Shown here: positions 39,301 through 54,300 of the stretch, in pieces
Layout: every line of letters begins with the position of its first letter
How positions within the stretch are numbered: position 1 is the stretch's first letter
NCBI GenBank assembly: GCA_026261815.1
Contig: JAMPIT010000575.1
Location: 40,587,501 to 40,651,500, forward strand
Length of the DNA: 64,000 nucleotides
Direction of reading: 5' to 3'
Origin: Monarcha castaneiventris obscurior
Taxonomy: Eukaryota > Chordata > Aves > Passeriformes > Monarchidae
Position numbers and translations under genes: made by a program
The notes under the pieces: generated by a model
The model's database searches: none
What the model was told of the DNA's origin: nothing
Seen by the model: the letters and a program-made list of their open reading frames with translations, nothing else

Positions 39301-42300
39301 TTCTGATAATGTGGTATCTTACAACTCACAGTAAGTTTTAAATGGAGAGTTATGGCTGTATCATCTCCCAGAAAATAAGATAGTCTTTTCTTGAGCTGTC
39401 AGTGTGCAGATCTCTTCTAATCCAAGTGTGGTCTCTCTGTGCAACTTTGAGCTCAACATGAATCCCGTTTCTCAGCCAACAATGATATCATTGTTGAATC
39501 ACTGCTGACTCAGAGCTTGCATTATTTTTTGGGGCAGAGAGGGTTTCAAAACAAAACCCCTAGGTTAGCTAAGTGAGATCAAATTTAGGAATGTTGTTTT
39601 CAAAGGAAAAGTAGACAGTTTTTAAATGGTAAGGCTTGAAGTGGGGAGAATGGAGGACATTTAAATCCTGCTGATTTTAAAAGGCAGTTAAAAATAATAA
39701 AATAATCATGACAGAAATAATCAAGTACTGTATTCTGAATGTCCCTCTTGAAACATTATTTGTTATTATTATCTATGCTATTAAAAAAGGCCTGGCAATT
39801 TTAACTGGCAACACAAATTCTCAACTGATGTGTTGCAATAGTATACAGTATATATTTTTATTTTCAAATAAATGACATAAGTTACATCTTATTTGAAAGG
39901 GATGATGGTCTAAGCAAATATAGATGCATAGTGATTCCACTGACATCTAGGCAATATAAACTTGTTGATGTGTAAAGTGTTTTAAGAATGGTTTTGGGTC
40001 TATTTTTCACTTTTCCTAGCCATCACCTTGTTGTTTGCTAATATAGGTAATTTCTATGCAGAAGGGTTCTGTTAATGTAAAATTGTGTGTAATGTATAGT
40101 ATGGTGTGGGCTCAGTGGAATGAATTTTTTAATATCCCACAAGAGATTGCAGTAGGGTAATGCAGTACTTAATGTAATGGTACAGTCTTCCATAAATACA
40201 TCTAGTTGTCTGGAAAACATACACCAAGGATGCATCAGCGTATATTGAAATAACCATATTTTCATTATTTTCATTATTTTCATTTACTTGTTTTCCCAAT
40301 GTAGGTATTACAATCCTGGGGCTGTACAGAATAGGTGGTGTAAATTCCAAGGTGCAAAAGCTGATGAATACCGTATTTTGTAAGTATCTGAAGGGAACTT
40401 TTGTCAGTGTGCAGTGTGTGCTGTGGTCCCTTTTGCCTTAACTGCTGTGCTCAGAAGAGTGTGTCATAATATTCACAGTTTTGTGTGTTCACTTACTGCC
40501 ACTAAATTGAGTTTGCACTCTTAAAATGAGTGATTCATCTGTAGTTTCTTGTGTGCATTAGTATTCACTTCTGCATGTTACACATGAGCAAATTGCTAAT
40601 AAAAATGCTTTTCTTCTAGCTTTAAAGTTCTGTTTATTGACGTGTATTTGGCTTGTTCCAGAAGTTCTCCAAAGCTTAATTCTGTAACACATAGTGGCTC
40701 AGCTTCATAGGCACTTGTTCCAGTCTTTCACTTTTCTTGCTAATTGAGCTCTCTGTTGCCTATGTTTGCATGTCTAAGACAAATGCATTAGTAATTCTCT
40801 GTGGACTTGGGCTTACTTAACCCTTTGATACAGTGCATAAAGTTAATGTTAACAGTTACTAACCATGAGCACTGAATTTATTTTTATTAATACTTTGGCA
40901 GAGATGGAAAGATTTAAATTGATCAGATTGGTGGTTAGCTAATGAATAATCAGTTGAGCTAAATGGCTGATCTAGTAGCTTTTGTTTTGCTACTTTTCTG
41001 GTTAATGCATTAGTCAAACTGTAACAAGATCCTAATTCAAATTTCTACCAGCCCCTAAATCTCCTCCTGATATGGATATTGATATGGAACTTTGGGACAA
41101 TAAAACAATAACAAGTGGACTAAAAAACTACCTCAGGTAAGTATGATACCACACAGTCTCAGTATTCCTTTTCTGGCCCATTAATCTGGCTTGTTAATAT
41201 CATACTACATTTCTTGTATCCATTGCTATGATGATAATTGAGTATTTTATTATCCTGCTTAATATTCCCATGATTATGTATAATAACACACACCTATCTT
41301 TTAAAGCTAATCCTGCCTTATATAGCTCTAAATTCAATCAATTGCATGTTTTTATTTAAATTTTTTGTGTTAACCACAAAGCATGTTGTGCTCAGTCTTT
41401 TGTTTGCAAATCCATTAAGTTGTATACCATAAGACTTCATGACGTTATGGTTGAATAAAAATCCCAGCAAAAGCTGCTCTTAGTATCTTCACAAATAAAA
41501 TATCCCTTCTGTCATTTTTGCTGATAAGAGACGGAATATTCAGAAGTTATGGTACTTCTGAGGTAACGCTTTTAGATCTCAAATATATAGTGTTCAAAAG
41601 AGACATAATAAAAAGTGTCCAGCCCAGATGGTGGGTGTTCTATGCCTTCTAAAAAGCTAGAATTCCTAAACAAGTCAACTAACAGAGGGCAGCATCAGAA
41701 ATCCCTATTAACCTGGAAAACATGCCTAGAGTTTATAGCAGAATGCTCATGTACATTTCATCGAAAAGACTGGCTTTGATTGAAGAAATATATGATACAT
41801 CTTCAGAAGCACAAGTCATAGTAGCTACTGTGTTTGTGAAATCAGGACATGAGCTAGCAAGCAGTAGCTGTTTGTTTGTGTCTGTAAGGCAACTCACAGT
41901 GTGCCTTTCAGAGGATGAGTCTTCAAGATCTCTCAGATCAGAATTTCAGTCCCAAATTTCATCGTCTTTTTGCCTTTCTTGGGCAAAAGGTTGCTTCTGC
42001 AGCCCACTATACTGTGTCTGCAGCTGTATTTATTCCTGTCCTACAATATGGAAGACAGAAACATTAAGGCTCTGTGCTGAAGTAACATTTTCCTTATTAA
42101 CTTACATGGTGACACCAGATTCAACTCAAATTGATTTTCAGACTGTATACATGACTGAGTTGTATACTACTTGTAATCAGTCATCACTGAATTGGATTTC
42201 CTAGGACCAGTAGAATATTGTGCAGATGTTGAGGGCTATCATAATCACACTCATAAAACTTAGATTCTGTTTTAAATATCTTTTTAATTCGTTTTTTTTA

Positions 42301-45300
42301 CACCCAGATGTCTTTCAGAACCACTGATGACTTTCAAGCTGCACAAAGATTTCATTGTTGCTGTTAGTAAGTAAAAAGTAAAATGATAAATACACTTTCA
42401 TGAAAGTAACATGTTTCTAACCTAATCTCCTCAGTCACTATCTTTACTTTTCTCCTTGCTCTATTATGCAGTGGTACAGCCCTCAAAACAGAGAAGTCAT
42501 GCTAGATGAAGCTGTTCAGTGATTTTTTTTGATCTTTTTAGTGGTTCTGTGTGACTGCCTTCTGCATGAAGTTTTGAACCTTCATTTAGATGTTTGCTTG
42601 CTTTATGTAGGCTGATAATTCTTTTGTAACATTCATCCCTCTCATCCAGGGACCTTTATTTTCCTAGCTTGCCTTGAGAAATCAGAAAGGGCAAAATTGA
42701 GCTCCTTTCACAAATGTAGTAATTGGACACAAAGGTAGCAGAGATTGTTTTTCTAATGACTTCAGTTTAGAATTTGAAGATATTTCTCCATTTTCTCTTG
42801 TCTTGAGAAGAATAAAAGACACTAAATAATTCTAGGTATTTTAATCTATATTTCTTAGATTAAATCTTAGACTTCACTGAAGTGGCACATCGGGTCAATA
42901 TTGCCATTAATTTGTTGGCTCCAATATTGATAGTAATTGCTTTAGGCAATACTTGAAATACCAATTTCACAGTGTAATAAACATAATCAAATTTTCCTGA
43001 TGATTTGAAAGCTAATTTTGTTTGGCTTCTCTTAATGCATGTTTGTGTTAGCATACAGGCACTGATGCCATTTGTAGTCACTTCTTAGCACATGTTCTGA
43101 TTTATCAACAATTTATTTTCTGTTTAATAGAGTCAGATGATCAGAACTACAGAGTTGAGGCAGTGCATGCACTTGTGCATAAATTACCAGAGAAGAACAG
43201 AGAGATGCTGGACATCCTTATTAAGCACTTGGTCAAGTAATTATTTTTTTATTTTTCTCTTTGGTATTATTGTAAGATATTTTTGCTTTAAATTCATCAG
43301 TGTTGCTTAATCCATTCTCTATGTTGAAACAATGAGACTTGAAATTACACTTGATTTATAAAATGCTGTTCTCAACTTAACTGTAGAAACAGAATAAAAA
43401 CATCATAAAGTGTCACCAAGATGACCAACTATGTTTATGAAATAAACCTATTCAATGTTTTCATTCATGCTCTTACTTACTACAGGACTTGTAACCAATT
43501 AAATTTAAGAAACATCTAAAACTGTGCCAAAGTTGATGGAAAACACTGGTTTGACTCTGTCTCAAAGTCCCAGAGTGTTTCAGGAATGAGATGGATTAGA
43601 AATGAGACAGACTGAGATAGAAGATATGATAATTATTGTTCTTCATGTTTGATCTTATTTTTCTCTCTTTCATGTCTGAAGTGTAGTATGTCTTAAGAGC
43701 TCTAATTGGAAGAATTATTATTTATATTTTTGATATCTACATAGATGTCCAACTTTTGAATCTCCCTTAATACTCCCTTGATTTTTAGTTGTCAGATGGA
43801 AAAGATTTTGTGTTTCTTTAAATTGGTGACCTTTTGTCTTCACAGAATTACACTTGGCATGTGCTGTGAGATAAAACAATACAAGTTTTTATTCTCTTAT
43901 GTCTCTCTGTATCACTAGTTGTGATTACGTACCATTATTGCATTTTACTTTATCCTGTTTCTGCATCAATCATTATTTGTATAAGTTTCTGTACTTCTTC
44001 GGTTAGTTTTCACTGGTATTTGCTGAATACTTTTTCAATATGTATTATTCTTTCTGATTTAGGATGCTGTATACTTTTTAGTACATTTATCAGTCACCTG
44101 GGAATGTGAATAGTGAAACAGTAGTTGTTCAGATAATGCTCACATGACTAAGACATGTAGAAGACATGAGAGGAGTCCTTGTTGTTTTCATTCAATTCAC
44201 TGTATCCCAGCTGTTTTGCTTTTTTGGTCACAGCTTGAGCCATAGGCTGCAATAAGCTGTCTACAGTAGAGCCTAGTGCAGTTTTGCTTCCTGTTGTAGA
44301 AATGAGAACTTTGAAAATTTCTTTGACAGGAAATCATTTAGCCCTAAAAAAGATATTTTTAGCCCATTATGTCATTAGCCCCTGGAGAACTAACATTATA
44401 GCAAGCTGCTGTAAACGCTTTCATTGCAAAACCTGATAAGGCAGACCTTGCCTCTCGTTATCCTTGGGCTGACACAGAGAACCAGATGGAAAAAAATTTC
44501 ATAAGTTTCTTTACTCACAGAAGTGTTTAATTAGCTAAAAAATACAATACTACTCCCTTGTAACCCTCAAAAAAGTGAAAGCATTTAATAAAGGATTAAC
44601 ATTTTTGTAAAAGCTGCTTGCCTGGAAGCCCCAGAATTAGAGAAATATAAGCATAGGAACTGACTTATTTGTCGGTGGAATTACTGTTAGGCAAGTATTA
44701 CTTTCAGGACCTCTTTTCCTGGCCTCTTTATTCTCAGTGTGATCTCAGATGCAATTCCGAGGAAAAGCATACCTGTAGTATTCCCTTCTTTAACTGTTCT
44801 CTTTAATTCTTGCTTTTCTCATCTTTGTTGTGATTCTCATTTCATATAGATGTAATCTTAGTTTTATACTGAATGCCTTCAGTACTTTTCTTTCCAACAT
44901 TCAATTCACTCCTTCTAATTTCCATATAATTTGCCAGCTGTTGTTTATGCTAGCAGTTCTAATGAGACTGAATTTAAAATTAGTCTCAAGTGTATTAGCT
45001 ATCTTCCTCCCTCATCTTTTTCCTACCACTTCGTGGAGATTTTTCAAGAAACAAATAAATGGCAGGTCAAGTGCCTAATTTTATGAAAATGGGAAAACTT
45101 GGAGGAAAAAAAATCCAGCCTCCTGTTTTCTTCATTCTTTTGTTGAAAATCCAATTTCAAAGTGCAGATTAATTTCCCTATATTTCATTTAGCTGTTCAG
45201 TTGCTTTATAAATGCTTTTGCAGCAAGGTGAAAATACTGTAGCCCTGGATTATAAAATAAGGATAATATTATTTTTTCTTGGTTTAAGTCATAAGGTCTT

Positions 45301-48300
45301 TACGTCTTTGCCTAGCTTGACTTTTGTGTTACTGTGTAAATTTAAATAGGATCTAGATGATGTGGGATGTAGATCATACTAAAAACAAACAAACAAACGA
45401 AACTGGCAAATCCTGAAAAGCACCCTGCAGAGAGGTGATACTGCATGGATACACAGTCAGTAGCTAGGCATACGTGGCAAGTTTGGTGCTACTTTCATGA
45501 GGGTAACTCATTTTTTGAACACACCTAGTCAAATTATGTCTACTCTAAAGAATGAATCATTCTTTGGTATGATTTGACAACACAATACTTTTCTATGGTA
45601 GATAGTTGGGAGTCTGCAGTCTGGCAGTATGGCAGGTTTACTGGTGATACATCAAAGAAAGAGATTCTGAGGAGAAAGCAATAGCACCTCAGTGAATGCC
45701 CTACAGCTACCTGAAATGCACAATTACCTCAGCTTGTGTCTGTGCTGTAGCTCAGCATCAGTAGGAGTAGGTCAGGGGAAAGTGGCTATCAAAATGATCC
45801 ATTTACAGCCCCGGGTTCTTTCTCTTTTGCAAGAAACCGAGCCTTTGAAATGCTTTGTAGAAAGCCCTTTCTGGTTACAGTGTTATTAAATTCACCATTT
45901 CTTTTATTAATCAAGCTACCAAATTTGTAACCAAGGAAACCTAAACACCAGACAAACACTACCTTCTCTCTTATGCTATAAGATTATAATGTTTGTGTAA
46001 CAGATCTCTACAGTTACCATGCAGAGTAACATTGCAAAGGGAGAGGTTTTTTAAATTTTTTCTAGCATATCTAGAGCTGAGTTATTCAACATTCCAGTTT
46101 CATTAAAATACTAGTGGACTTCCCAAAAGACCCTTAGTCATCTAAGATAAACATAAGATCTATTTCAGAGAAAGTTAGATTAAGCTAAAAATGTGTTTTA
46201 ACAAAAGAGTCATTTTCATGATATGGCTTCCAAGTGATGATCTGTGCCAGTGTGTCTGTCTGAGGTAACATTTTGGAAAGTTAAGAGATAACTTATTGAA
46301 GCAATGTAAGAAACATGTAAGAAGATAGGCATTTGTTTTCCTGCAACTGCAGTATAATCATGCTGCCTCCTATACACAACCCTTTCCTATACTTCTCCTG
46401 CTTCTTGATGTAAATGGGGTGCTAAAATCTTCCTGTCCCAAATATGAGGGGAATGTTTTATAGATTTTATCATTTCTTAATTTTGAAAGGTGCAAGAGTT
46501 ACTTTAATGGTGTAGGAAATGGCTAAAAATGCTCAGCTTGACCATGGTAGCAGATGGCAGTGAGAGGGAAGAGGAAAATATAAACCAGTGCCTCATTAGT
46601 AAGTTCCGTTTGGTAACAGATTCAATAAAATTAGGCATTAAGGTGATTATAAAAATCTTGATTTGGCAAAATATTCCTCAGACATGAGGCAATAGGACAG
46701 CTGTGACTGGGGAATCACTGGCAGTTGTTTCAAAGTATCTGTGTTGATACAGTTTTTATTTGGCAAATCTTAGTAGTAAGGAGAGAATAGAGGTGCTAAG
46801 TATTACTGATTGAGATTTAACTATCTGATAAATTATTGGGAAAACCTAGCTTTTAAATTCTACATTAAAAAAAAAAAGCAGAAAAGGTAAAGTAAGTGAT
46901 AACAGAATACACAGAAGTAAAAGGTTAATATATTTTAAAGCTGGATGTCATTATGATCATATAATGTTATATATCGTACAGAAACAATAATTTCACTGAA
47001 TCCATTGATCCTGTGTTTTCATCTCATTGTCAAAGAGATTGTATTGCAAATTAAGTGTTTTCAGTAGCTAAGCTTCATTCCTTCACATGAAAAACTAAGG
47101 TATAGGGTTGACCTCTGTTACCACACTGAATTTTCAATCAAGCCAGTCAAAAGTATTTAAGGTCCTGTATAATCATTGGAGAGAGATAGGTGCTTGCCCT
47201 AAGACTTCTGAGCTATAGGTGGTCTGAATCTCTCTGTGTAGAACTCCAAATACAGTTGCCTTTCCCTGTCAGGTATATCAGGAACTGAAATACTACTCTA
47301 GGAAGACATACTCATTATCCATTAAGTTATTGCAGCATAAGAGCCTTAATGGAAATATAGTAGTTGTACTGCATTGTATTTGGACTCTAGTGAAAGCGAA
47401 AGTTTTAAAAATTTATTTTAAAGGGAGGCATGAACTTGGGATCTTGTAAAAGTAGTAGTCTTAGCAAGTTTTTCCCTGTTAAAATTGTAGTTTAGCACAG
47501 CAATTAAATCACATATTGTTTGTGTTCATTTAAAGGGTATCATTGCACAGTCAGCAAAATCTAATGACTGTATCCAACCTTGGTGTTATCTTTGGACCAA
47601 CTCTAATGAGAGCACAAGAAGAAACCGTGGCTGCTATGATGAACATTAAGTTTCAGAATATCGTCGTTGAAATTCTGATAGAGCATTATGAAAAGGTAGA
47701 AGATATTGTGCTTTGTTATGAAGTGGAACTAAGATCTCATTTTCATTACCATCATTAAGTTCTTAAGAATAAAGAGTCCAGCATTTTTAGAAGGTTATTA
47801 CAAAACCTATATATATATTGCATTTTTCCAACACTGAATTTCCCCTCCAGAAAATTAGAGCTCATTCAGCACAAAGACTATGACTGCACAACCAAAGTCA
47901 CCCTTTCTCTATTTCTCTGTCTACAGACATGCTTTTATATTGATATGCTACTCACTAGTGCTTAATACAGTTTTAATGTACTCCAAGAGCATCTCAAGAT
48001 GTCCACCAAAGTATTTCCTACTGTGGAAGTACATTTGCTTTCTTCAACTTATATGAATGGCACGAAGGTGTCTTTTCATGGTTCACTTCATATTCTTTTG
48101 CAAATGCCCTATAGCTAGAGGGCCCAGAAATCCTTTCAGAGACATCTTCTGGCATAGCATGGTAAAAAAATTGAGTTTTTTCTGCAGCAGTGAAGGAAGA
48201 GCAAAATTGACCAGTGGCAGTGATATGTAAAAGATAAGAATGAGGAGATGCCATTAAAATATAAAGTTGTTCCTCATTAAACTTGACTTGTTTGGCTGAA

Positions 48301-51300
48301 TAAAGCTTTATGAAATCCAAATTAAATTGTAATAGGTTATAACTGTGACATATTTCTGTGATATATAAAAACTTTCACTGGAACATAGACAAAAAAAATC
48401 AACCTTGTCATAATATTTTAAAAATATATATTAGTTCTTGGAGAAGAGTCATTAGTGGGCACCTATTTTGTTTTGCAATTTCAACTGTTAAGCCCTTCTT
48501 AACAAGAGATAGAAAATAAGTCTATTTCAACATATTAATATAGGTATTAAGTACAGCTCAGTATTGTGCTTCTTGAGTTGTAAAATGAGATCAAAGCAAG
48601 ACTTCTATTCTGTGACTTTACTCTTTTGTGACATATGAGACTATTATAGTGTTAATTTCAAGCACAGTGGTGAGGAAAACAAATGGATTAATAATGAAAG
48701 TGTAAGAGTACCTCCATTGTTTAATGTCATTTTTTACCTTTTTTTTAATCATGCAGATATTTCACACCGCACCAGACCCCAATATTCCTCTTCCCCAGCC
48801 TCAGTCCCGATCAAGTTCAAGAAGAACAAGAGCAATTTGTCTCTCCACAGGTTCGCGCAAACCCAAAGGAAGATACACACCATGTCTAGCAGATCCTGAC
48901 AGTAAGTTTGTCATTGCATACTGGTTATCTTCCTTTTTATGTCATCTTTTAACTTTCCCTGAATCATATCCTGTAGGTACTGTATTCCAATGATCATAGG
49001 CATCAGCTTTTTAACCTCTGAGAGTCGCAGCAGCATTGTTGACTGTCTGCATTCCTCACTTCTCAGATGAGGAAGGATGTTTGGTTATAGGCAAGTCTTG
49101 CATTGCATACAGTGTTCAACATCATTTTAAGTAGTCTTTATATTCTAATTTAAATTTAGTCTACTTTGAAACTCAAAAGTTCATTATACGAAGTTCATCT
49201 CGTTTTCTTACAAGATGGTTAGTAAGGCCAGGAAACAGTAAATACAGTCTTTTCTCTCCTTCTATAACAGTCAAGGATAGGAGATCAAAACCATCACCTG
49301 GCTTTTTTCACATGCATGAAACTGTGGTCATTGCTTTAAAGTCAGCCACTGCTTATACTGCCAAAACCACTGAAACATTGTTAGGTTTTCTGGAATAGAA
49401 ACAAACTCTAATATTCCTGGGACAAGCAGTATACTTACCATATGGCTGGCTTACTGTTTAAGAGCAGGGAGTTATATCTGTAATTAGTTGCTGCTTAGAA
49501 TGCTTACTTATTTTTATTTAGATGTAATTTAAAAGTTTCACTTCATTCATTCTCATCTATTTGGGCCACCACTTTTTTACTTACTGGCTATACCAATAAG
49601 GAGTATTGAAACTTTATAAAAGTTTAAGTCGTTAACAATTCCACTACTGCGACAGACTTCCTAAAGAACTTCTGTGTCCCTTGGTTCCTCAAAAATATTT
49701 ACATGAGACTGGTTCAGTAAATTAATCCACAGTTGAGGTGCATCTATTCTTGAGGATCTGTAGTAATTCTGAAGTCTGTAATGTTAAGAAATCTATCCTC
49801 GATATATTCTCGCACAGGTGCTGCATTTTCCATAGCCCTATGTTACTTGTTCCCTGCCAGGGAGAGTTTAAATACTAAATAACAGAAGCTCCCTGCACAT
49901 GGATTGCCAGTATGAGTGACATGGGATCCTGAGTAAGAGGTTACAGAGGAACAGTCAGTTACACTCACCAGAGGACAAACTGGGCAAGTTTCTGGTGTTT
50001 TTCATGGTGTAACTGCAATGAATGAATACCAGTATAAAGGTATAAAAAAGGGACATTTCTGTGCAGGTAGTTTTCAGAGTGCATGCAAGCTTCTTCAGGC
50101 TTTGTCAGGGGAGGTTCAGGTTGGACATCAGAAAAAATTTCTTATCTGTTAGGTTTGCCAAGCATTGGAACAGACTTGCCAGGGAAGTGGTGGAGTGGCC
50201 ATCCCTGAAAGTATTTAAGAAATGACATAGCACTTGGTGCTGCAGTTTAGTTGATCTGGTGGTGTTTGGTCAAAGGTTGAATTCAATGATCTTGGAGGTC
50301 TTTTCCAGCCTAAATGATTGTATGATTGCTATGATGCTATGTTTGGTGGCAGTTTGATTGCCACCTGGTCTGATCCAACAGCTTTTCACTTGTGTTTCGC
50401 TTTTTAGCTGAAACCCAGCACTTGTGTAAACAAGTTCCATTTAGTATCTTGCTTGTGCCCTGAAAGGCTGAGGTAGAAGCAGAGGTACTCTTGTTACCAA
50501 ATGTCTCTTGGCGAGGCAGGAGACAGGTAAGAGGGAGCCAAGGCTTCTGGCAATAACATTTTCAGAGTACTAGATAGTTTTAAGTTATCATTTAAATGAA
50601 ACATGGACACAACTATATTGCAAGAAATAAAAGGAATCTTATATAGCATGAGAAAAGAGATACAGGTTTCATATGGTAGGGAATCATAGAAAATTGCAGA
50701 AAATGCATCTGCCAATATTGAAATTTTCAAGGGACTAATGCTCTGTAAAGGGGCAAGATGAGTCTTCAAGTTGTAAATAAAAAAATGAGTGGCGTTCCTT
50801 CTGCAGGAAACCACAAATTAATGAATTTGATAACAAGTAAAGTACAAAAGAGCTAGAAGTGGCATGAAGGGAATGCACACAATTAGAAAATGTGGATTAT
50901 TTTTTCACTCTCTCTCCCTTCCCCTGCCTCCTCTCTAGGTGACTCGTACAGCAGTAGTCCCGACAGCACTCCCATGGGCAGCATTGAATCTCTGTCTTCT
51001 CACTCCTCTGAGCAGAACAGCACCACCAAGTGCACGCCCTCACAGCCGAGGGAGAAATCAGGGGGGATTCCATGGATTGCCTCTCCCCCTTCTTCTAATG
51101 GCCAGAAAAGTTCAGGCCTGTGGACTACAAGTCCAGAATCCTCCTCAAAGGAGGATGCAACCAAAACAGATGTGGAATCAGACTGCCAAAGTGTTGCTTC
51201 TGTCACTGGACCAGAAAATGCCTCTCCACCAACAGACCTGACCAAAAAGAGTTCCTACAGTCTGTCTGGGCTGAAAAGGTCTTCAGCATCTTCCCTTAGA

Positions 51301-54300
51301 TCAATTCCATCAGCTGAAGGTAATTTCCAAGGTCTTTTATCACATCACTGTTAACTAATGCATCAGAAAACAAGAGCTGGGTCTGAAAGCTAATGATACT
51401 CATTGGTCTTGTTTGTTTGTTTGTTTGTTTTTAATTTTTGTGCTATGTTCTTTCCAACTGCTTCTGACATATTTCCATGGTTATAACTTGCACAGTTCTC
51501 ACAGCGTAAAAGATATGTTTCTCTGAATTTAGATCCCTCTCCATCCTCCTATGATTAATCTATGATTTATGATACAGAATAATACTATAGATTAGAAATG
51601 TTAGTAATAGAGATATTGTGCTTGTATTTTGGGATCTCTGTATTATGACAGCTTTTAAAGCATTATTAAGCATTGGTTGTTCTTTGGCATATGGAGAGAA
51701 GCAGACGCAGTTCTTGTCTTGCAAAACATCCATGCAAACAGGGCATCAGTCCACTGATAGGTCACCTGAAAGGATACATGTGGACATGGCTTGTATTCAT
51801 TACAAGGACTTATTTTGTGTGCAATACAGTCTGTACATATATAGATTTGCTTTATCAAGTTACAGTGGCAATCGTTTAAGGCAAATCATGGTCATTTAAT
51901 CATTAATATATTTTTTAAACTGCATGAAGTTAATTATGTTAATTCTTAAATGTTAAAAATGTTAATTCTTACAAATTAATGTGGTCTGATTTCCCACTGC
52001 TTTGATCAGTTGACTTCCTGAGAACCATTCCTATGTGAATTTTTTTAAATTTTATGCCAAGTGCTACTTTAGAAATGCTTTTATTGTCACTTTTTAGTGA
52101 TTGTACAATCTAGCCACATAATTGCAATGTAATTTTTTAGCTGTCTCAATTTCAACATAATTTCCTCATTCTTTCTGTTGCTTCTTTTCTCCTGTCTTTT
52201 TGCCTGAAAGACTGTTTCTTCTTGCTCTTAGCAAGTAGTTTCTCTACCTGTTTTGACTCCTAAAAAAAAAGAAAAAACCCTCAACAGCACAACCTTTGCT
52301 TTGCAGAGTTATACATGTTGTGAAGCAACTTCAAATCAGTTTTAATGTTCCTTATAATTTGGTGTTTTCTGTAGGTAACAAAAGCTGCAGTGGATCTGTA
52401 CAGAGCTTGTCTTCAACAGATACCAAAGATACACTAAAGGCTCCACCAAACCCTGATTTGCCTCCCAAAATGTGCAGAAGGTTAAGATTAGATACTGCAT
52501 CAAGTAATGGCTATCAAAGACCAGGATCTGTGTAAGTCATTAAGGCCCTTTGGAGATTTGTGTTGTTACAGTATTGTCTGTTATAAAGTGATTCCAGAGA
52601 AGTATATAAGTAATTGAAAAAGCATGCATGAGTACTTGGCTTTAATATTTCTGTATTTGTTAGTTATTTGCCTAGTTTTGTTAAAACTGTAGACATATGA
52701 GATGGCATGAAGTTGGTTTAAGCAAGTTGAAAGACTACCACTGACTTTATTAGACTAGAGATAAGGTAGAAATGTTTCCTAGAAAAATTATTACTATTAT
52801 TATCTCTGGTTCTTCTGGAATTCAATGTTTCAAGGAGCAGAAGTGCTATTTACTATCCATGTTGTTGTATCAGAAAGGTCAGATTTTATTTGTGTAAGTC
52901 CAAACTTGAAGGAAGGGAAAAAAAAACTAAAATCAACCAATCAACCTTCTGCTCTGAAATGTCTTCAGCTGCTGCATGATAAAGAGTTGATTTCTAAGGG
53001 TTGGGGTTTGGCTTGGTTTGGTTTGGTTTTGGTTTTATTTCTTTAATGCTGAGAGGAAGATCATTCTAAGCAATACAGGCTGTGATTTAGTCTGTTGAGA
53101 TTTAGGTTAATAATGTTTCTCAGTGCTTTCAGAAGACCTAAAAGTCAGAAGAGTTTTCCTGATCTGGCTTTGACCCAGAATATCTCTGTCCCCGTGAACA
53201 AGTGATTTCCAGATCTGCAGAGCATCAAGAAGTTCTTCAAATACTGCAGAGTATCATTTAGCCTCTCCACTTTGTAATCTGGAAGGGATCATGGCAGTCA
53301 TTTCACAGACTCCTGTGCCTTACTTAAACAGAGAATTCTGCACAGCTCAGAATTCCAGCATGACAGTGACAGACTTTCAGTAATAGCCTTTCCAATCTCT
53401 CTGTTGGCCATCCATGAGTATAGTTTTGAACACAAGATGTTGAAGTTTCAATTGGTGACTCAGTGTGGCACTGGAGTATGTGGAAGTCGGTGGCCCCAAT
53501 TAGGTTATGCCCTTAAAAAGTATGTTGAATAGGGATGTAAGTGAATAATTTTTTTAAAAAAAATTAAATGTGTCCATGTCTTTAGATGGTTGAAATTGAA
53601 ACTAGTCTGTGCAGTATAAAGCAAAGTGGTGCATTTATTTTCAGAGTGGCTGCAAGAGCGCAGTTGTTTGAAAGTGCTGGTTCACTTAAACAAGTTTCTT
53701 CAGGACGGTAAGTGCTACATACTGCTTAACACTCTGTAAAATCCTTTCTGTTTTGCTGGCTTCAGAGATTGAAATAGAAGTGTTGGAGCTTTGTTCTGTG
53801 TCTTTTTGGGATGGCATCATGTGGCATGTGAAATTTTTTTGGTTTATTGAGCTCATCCTTTCTTTAAAAAAAAGCTAAATTTCATACAGAATAACAACCA
53901 GTCTGGTTATTCTCTTGCCTGGGGGAATAGTGAGAGATGCTCAAGTCAGCTGTCTGCTTAAGGACACAGGTACAAGAGAAAATTAACAGTATTTAAATTA
54001 GGATGAGGGTGCTGTACTTTCTCCATACAGCTTTTTGTATGGAATGCCTTCAGCAGAGTAGCAAACTTGCTGGTTTATGGTAATTTGCTCATTTAGGCAG
54101 GTCTGGAATAACATCTACTTTAGAAAGTTCAAGATTAACTTGATCAGGATTTCTGTCTTTACCATCACACCTTCCACACCTCGGTGTCTGTCTGGAGAAA
54201 CTGTTGACCTTTCTTCTTGATAGCGTGCAGCAGGAAGTATTGACATTTTCTTCACAATTGTTTGCATTTATTTCATGGATTTCATTCATTTTTATATTAA

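Noticed and set aside
50939..51245. Overlapping open frames in other phases and on the minus strand of the large linker exon
   Set aside because: The third frame encodes the ARHGAP42 linker with exact splice borders; the others are side effects of Ser/Pro codon composition.
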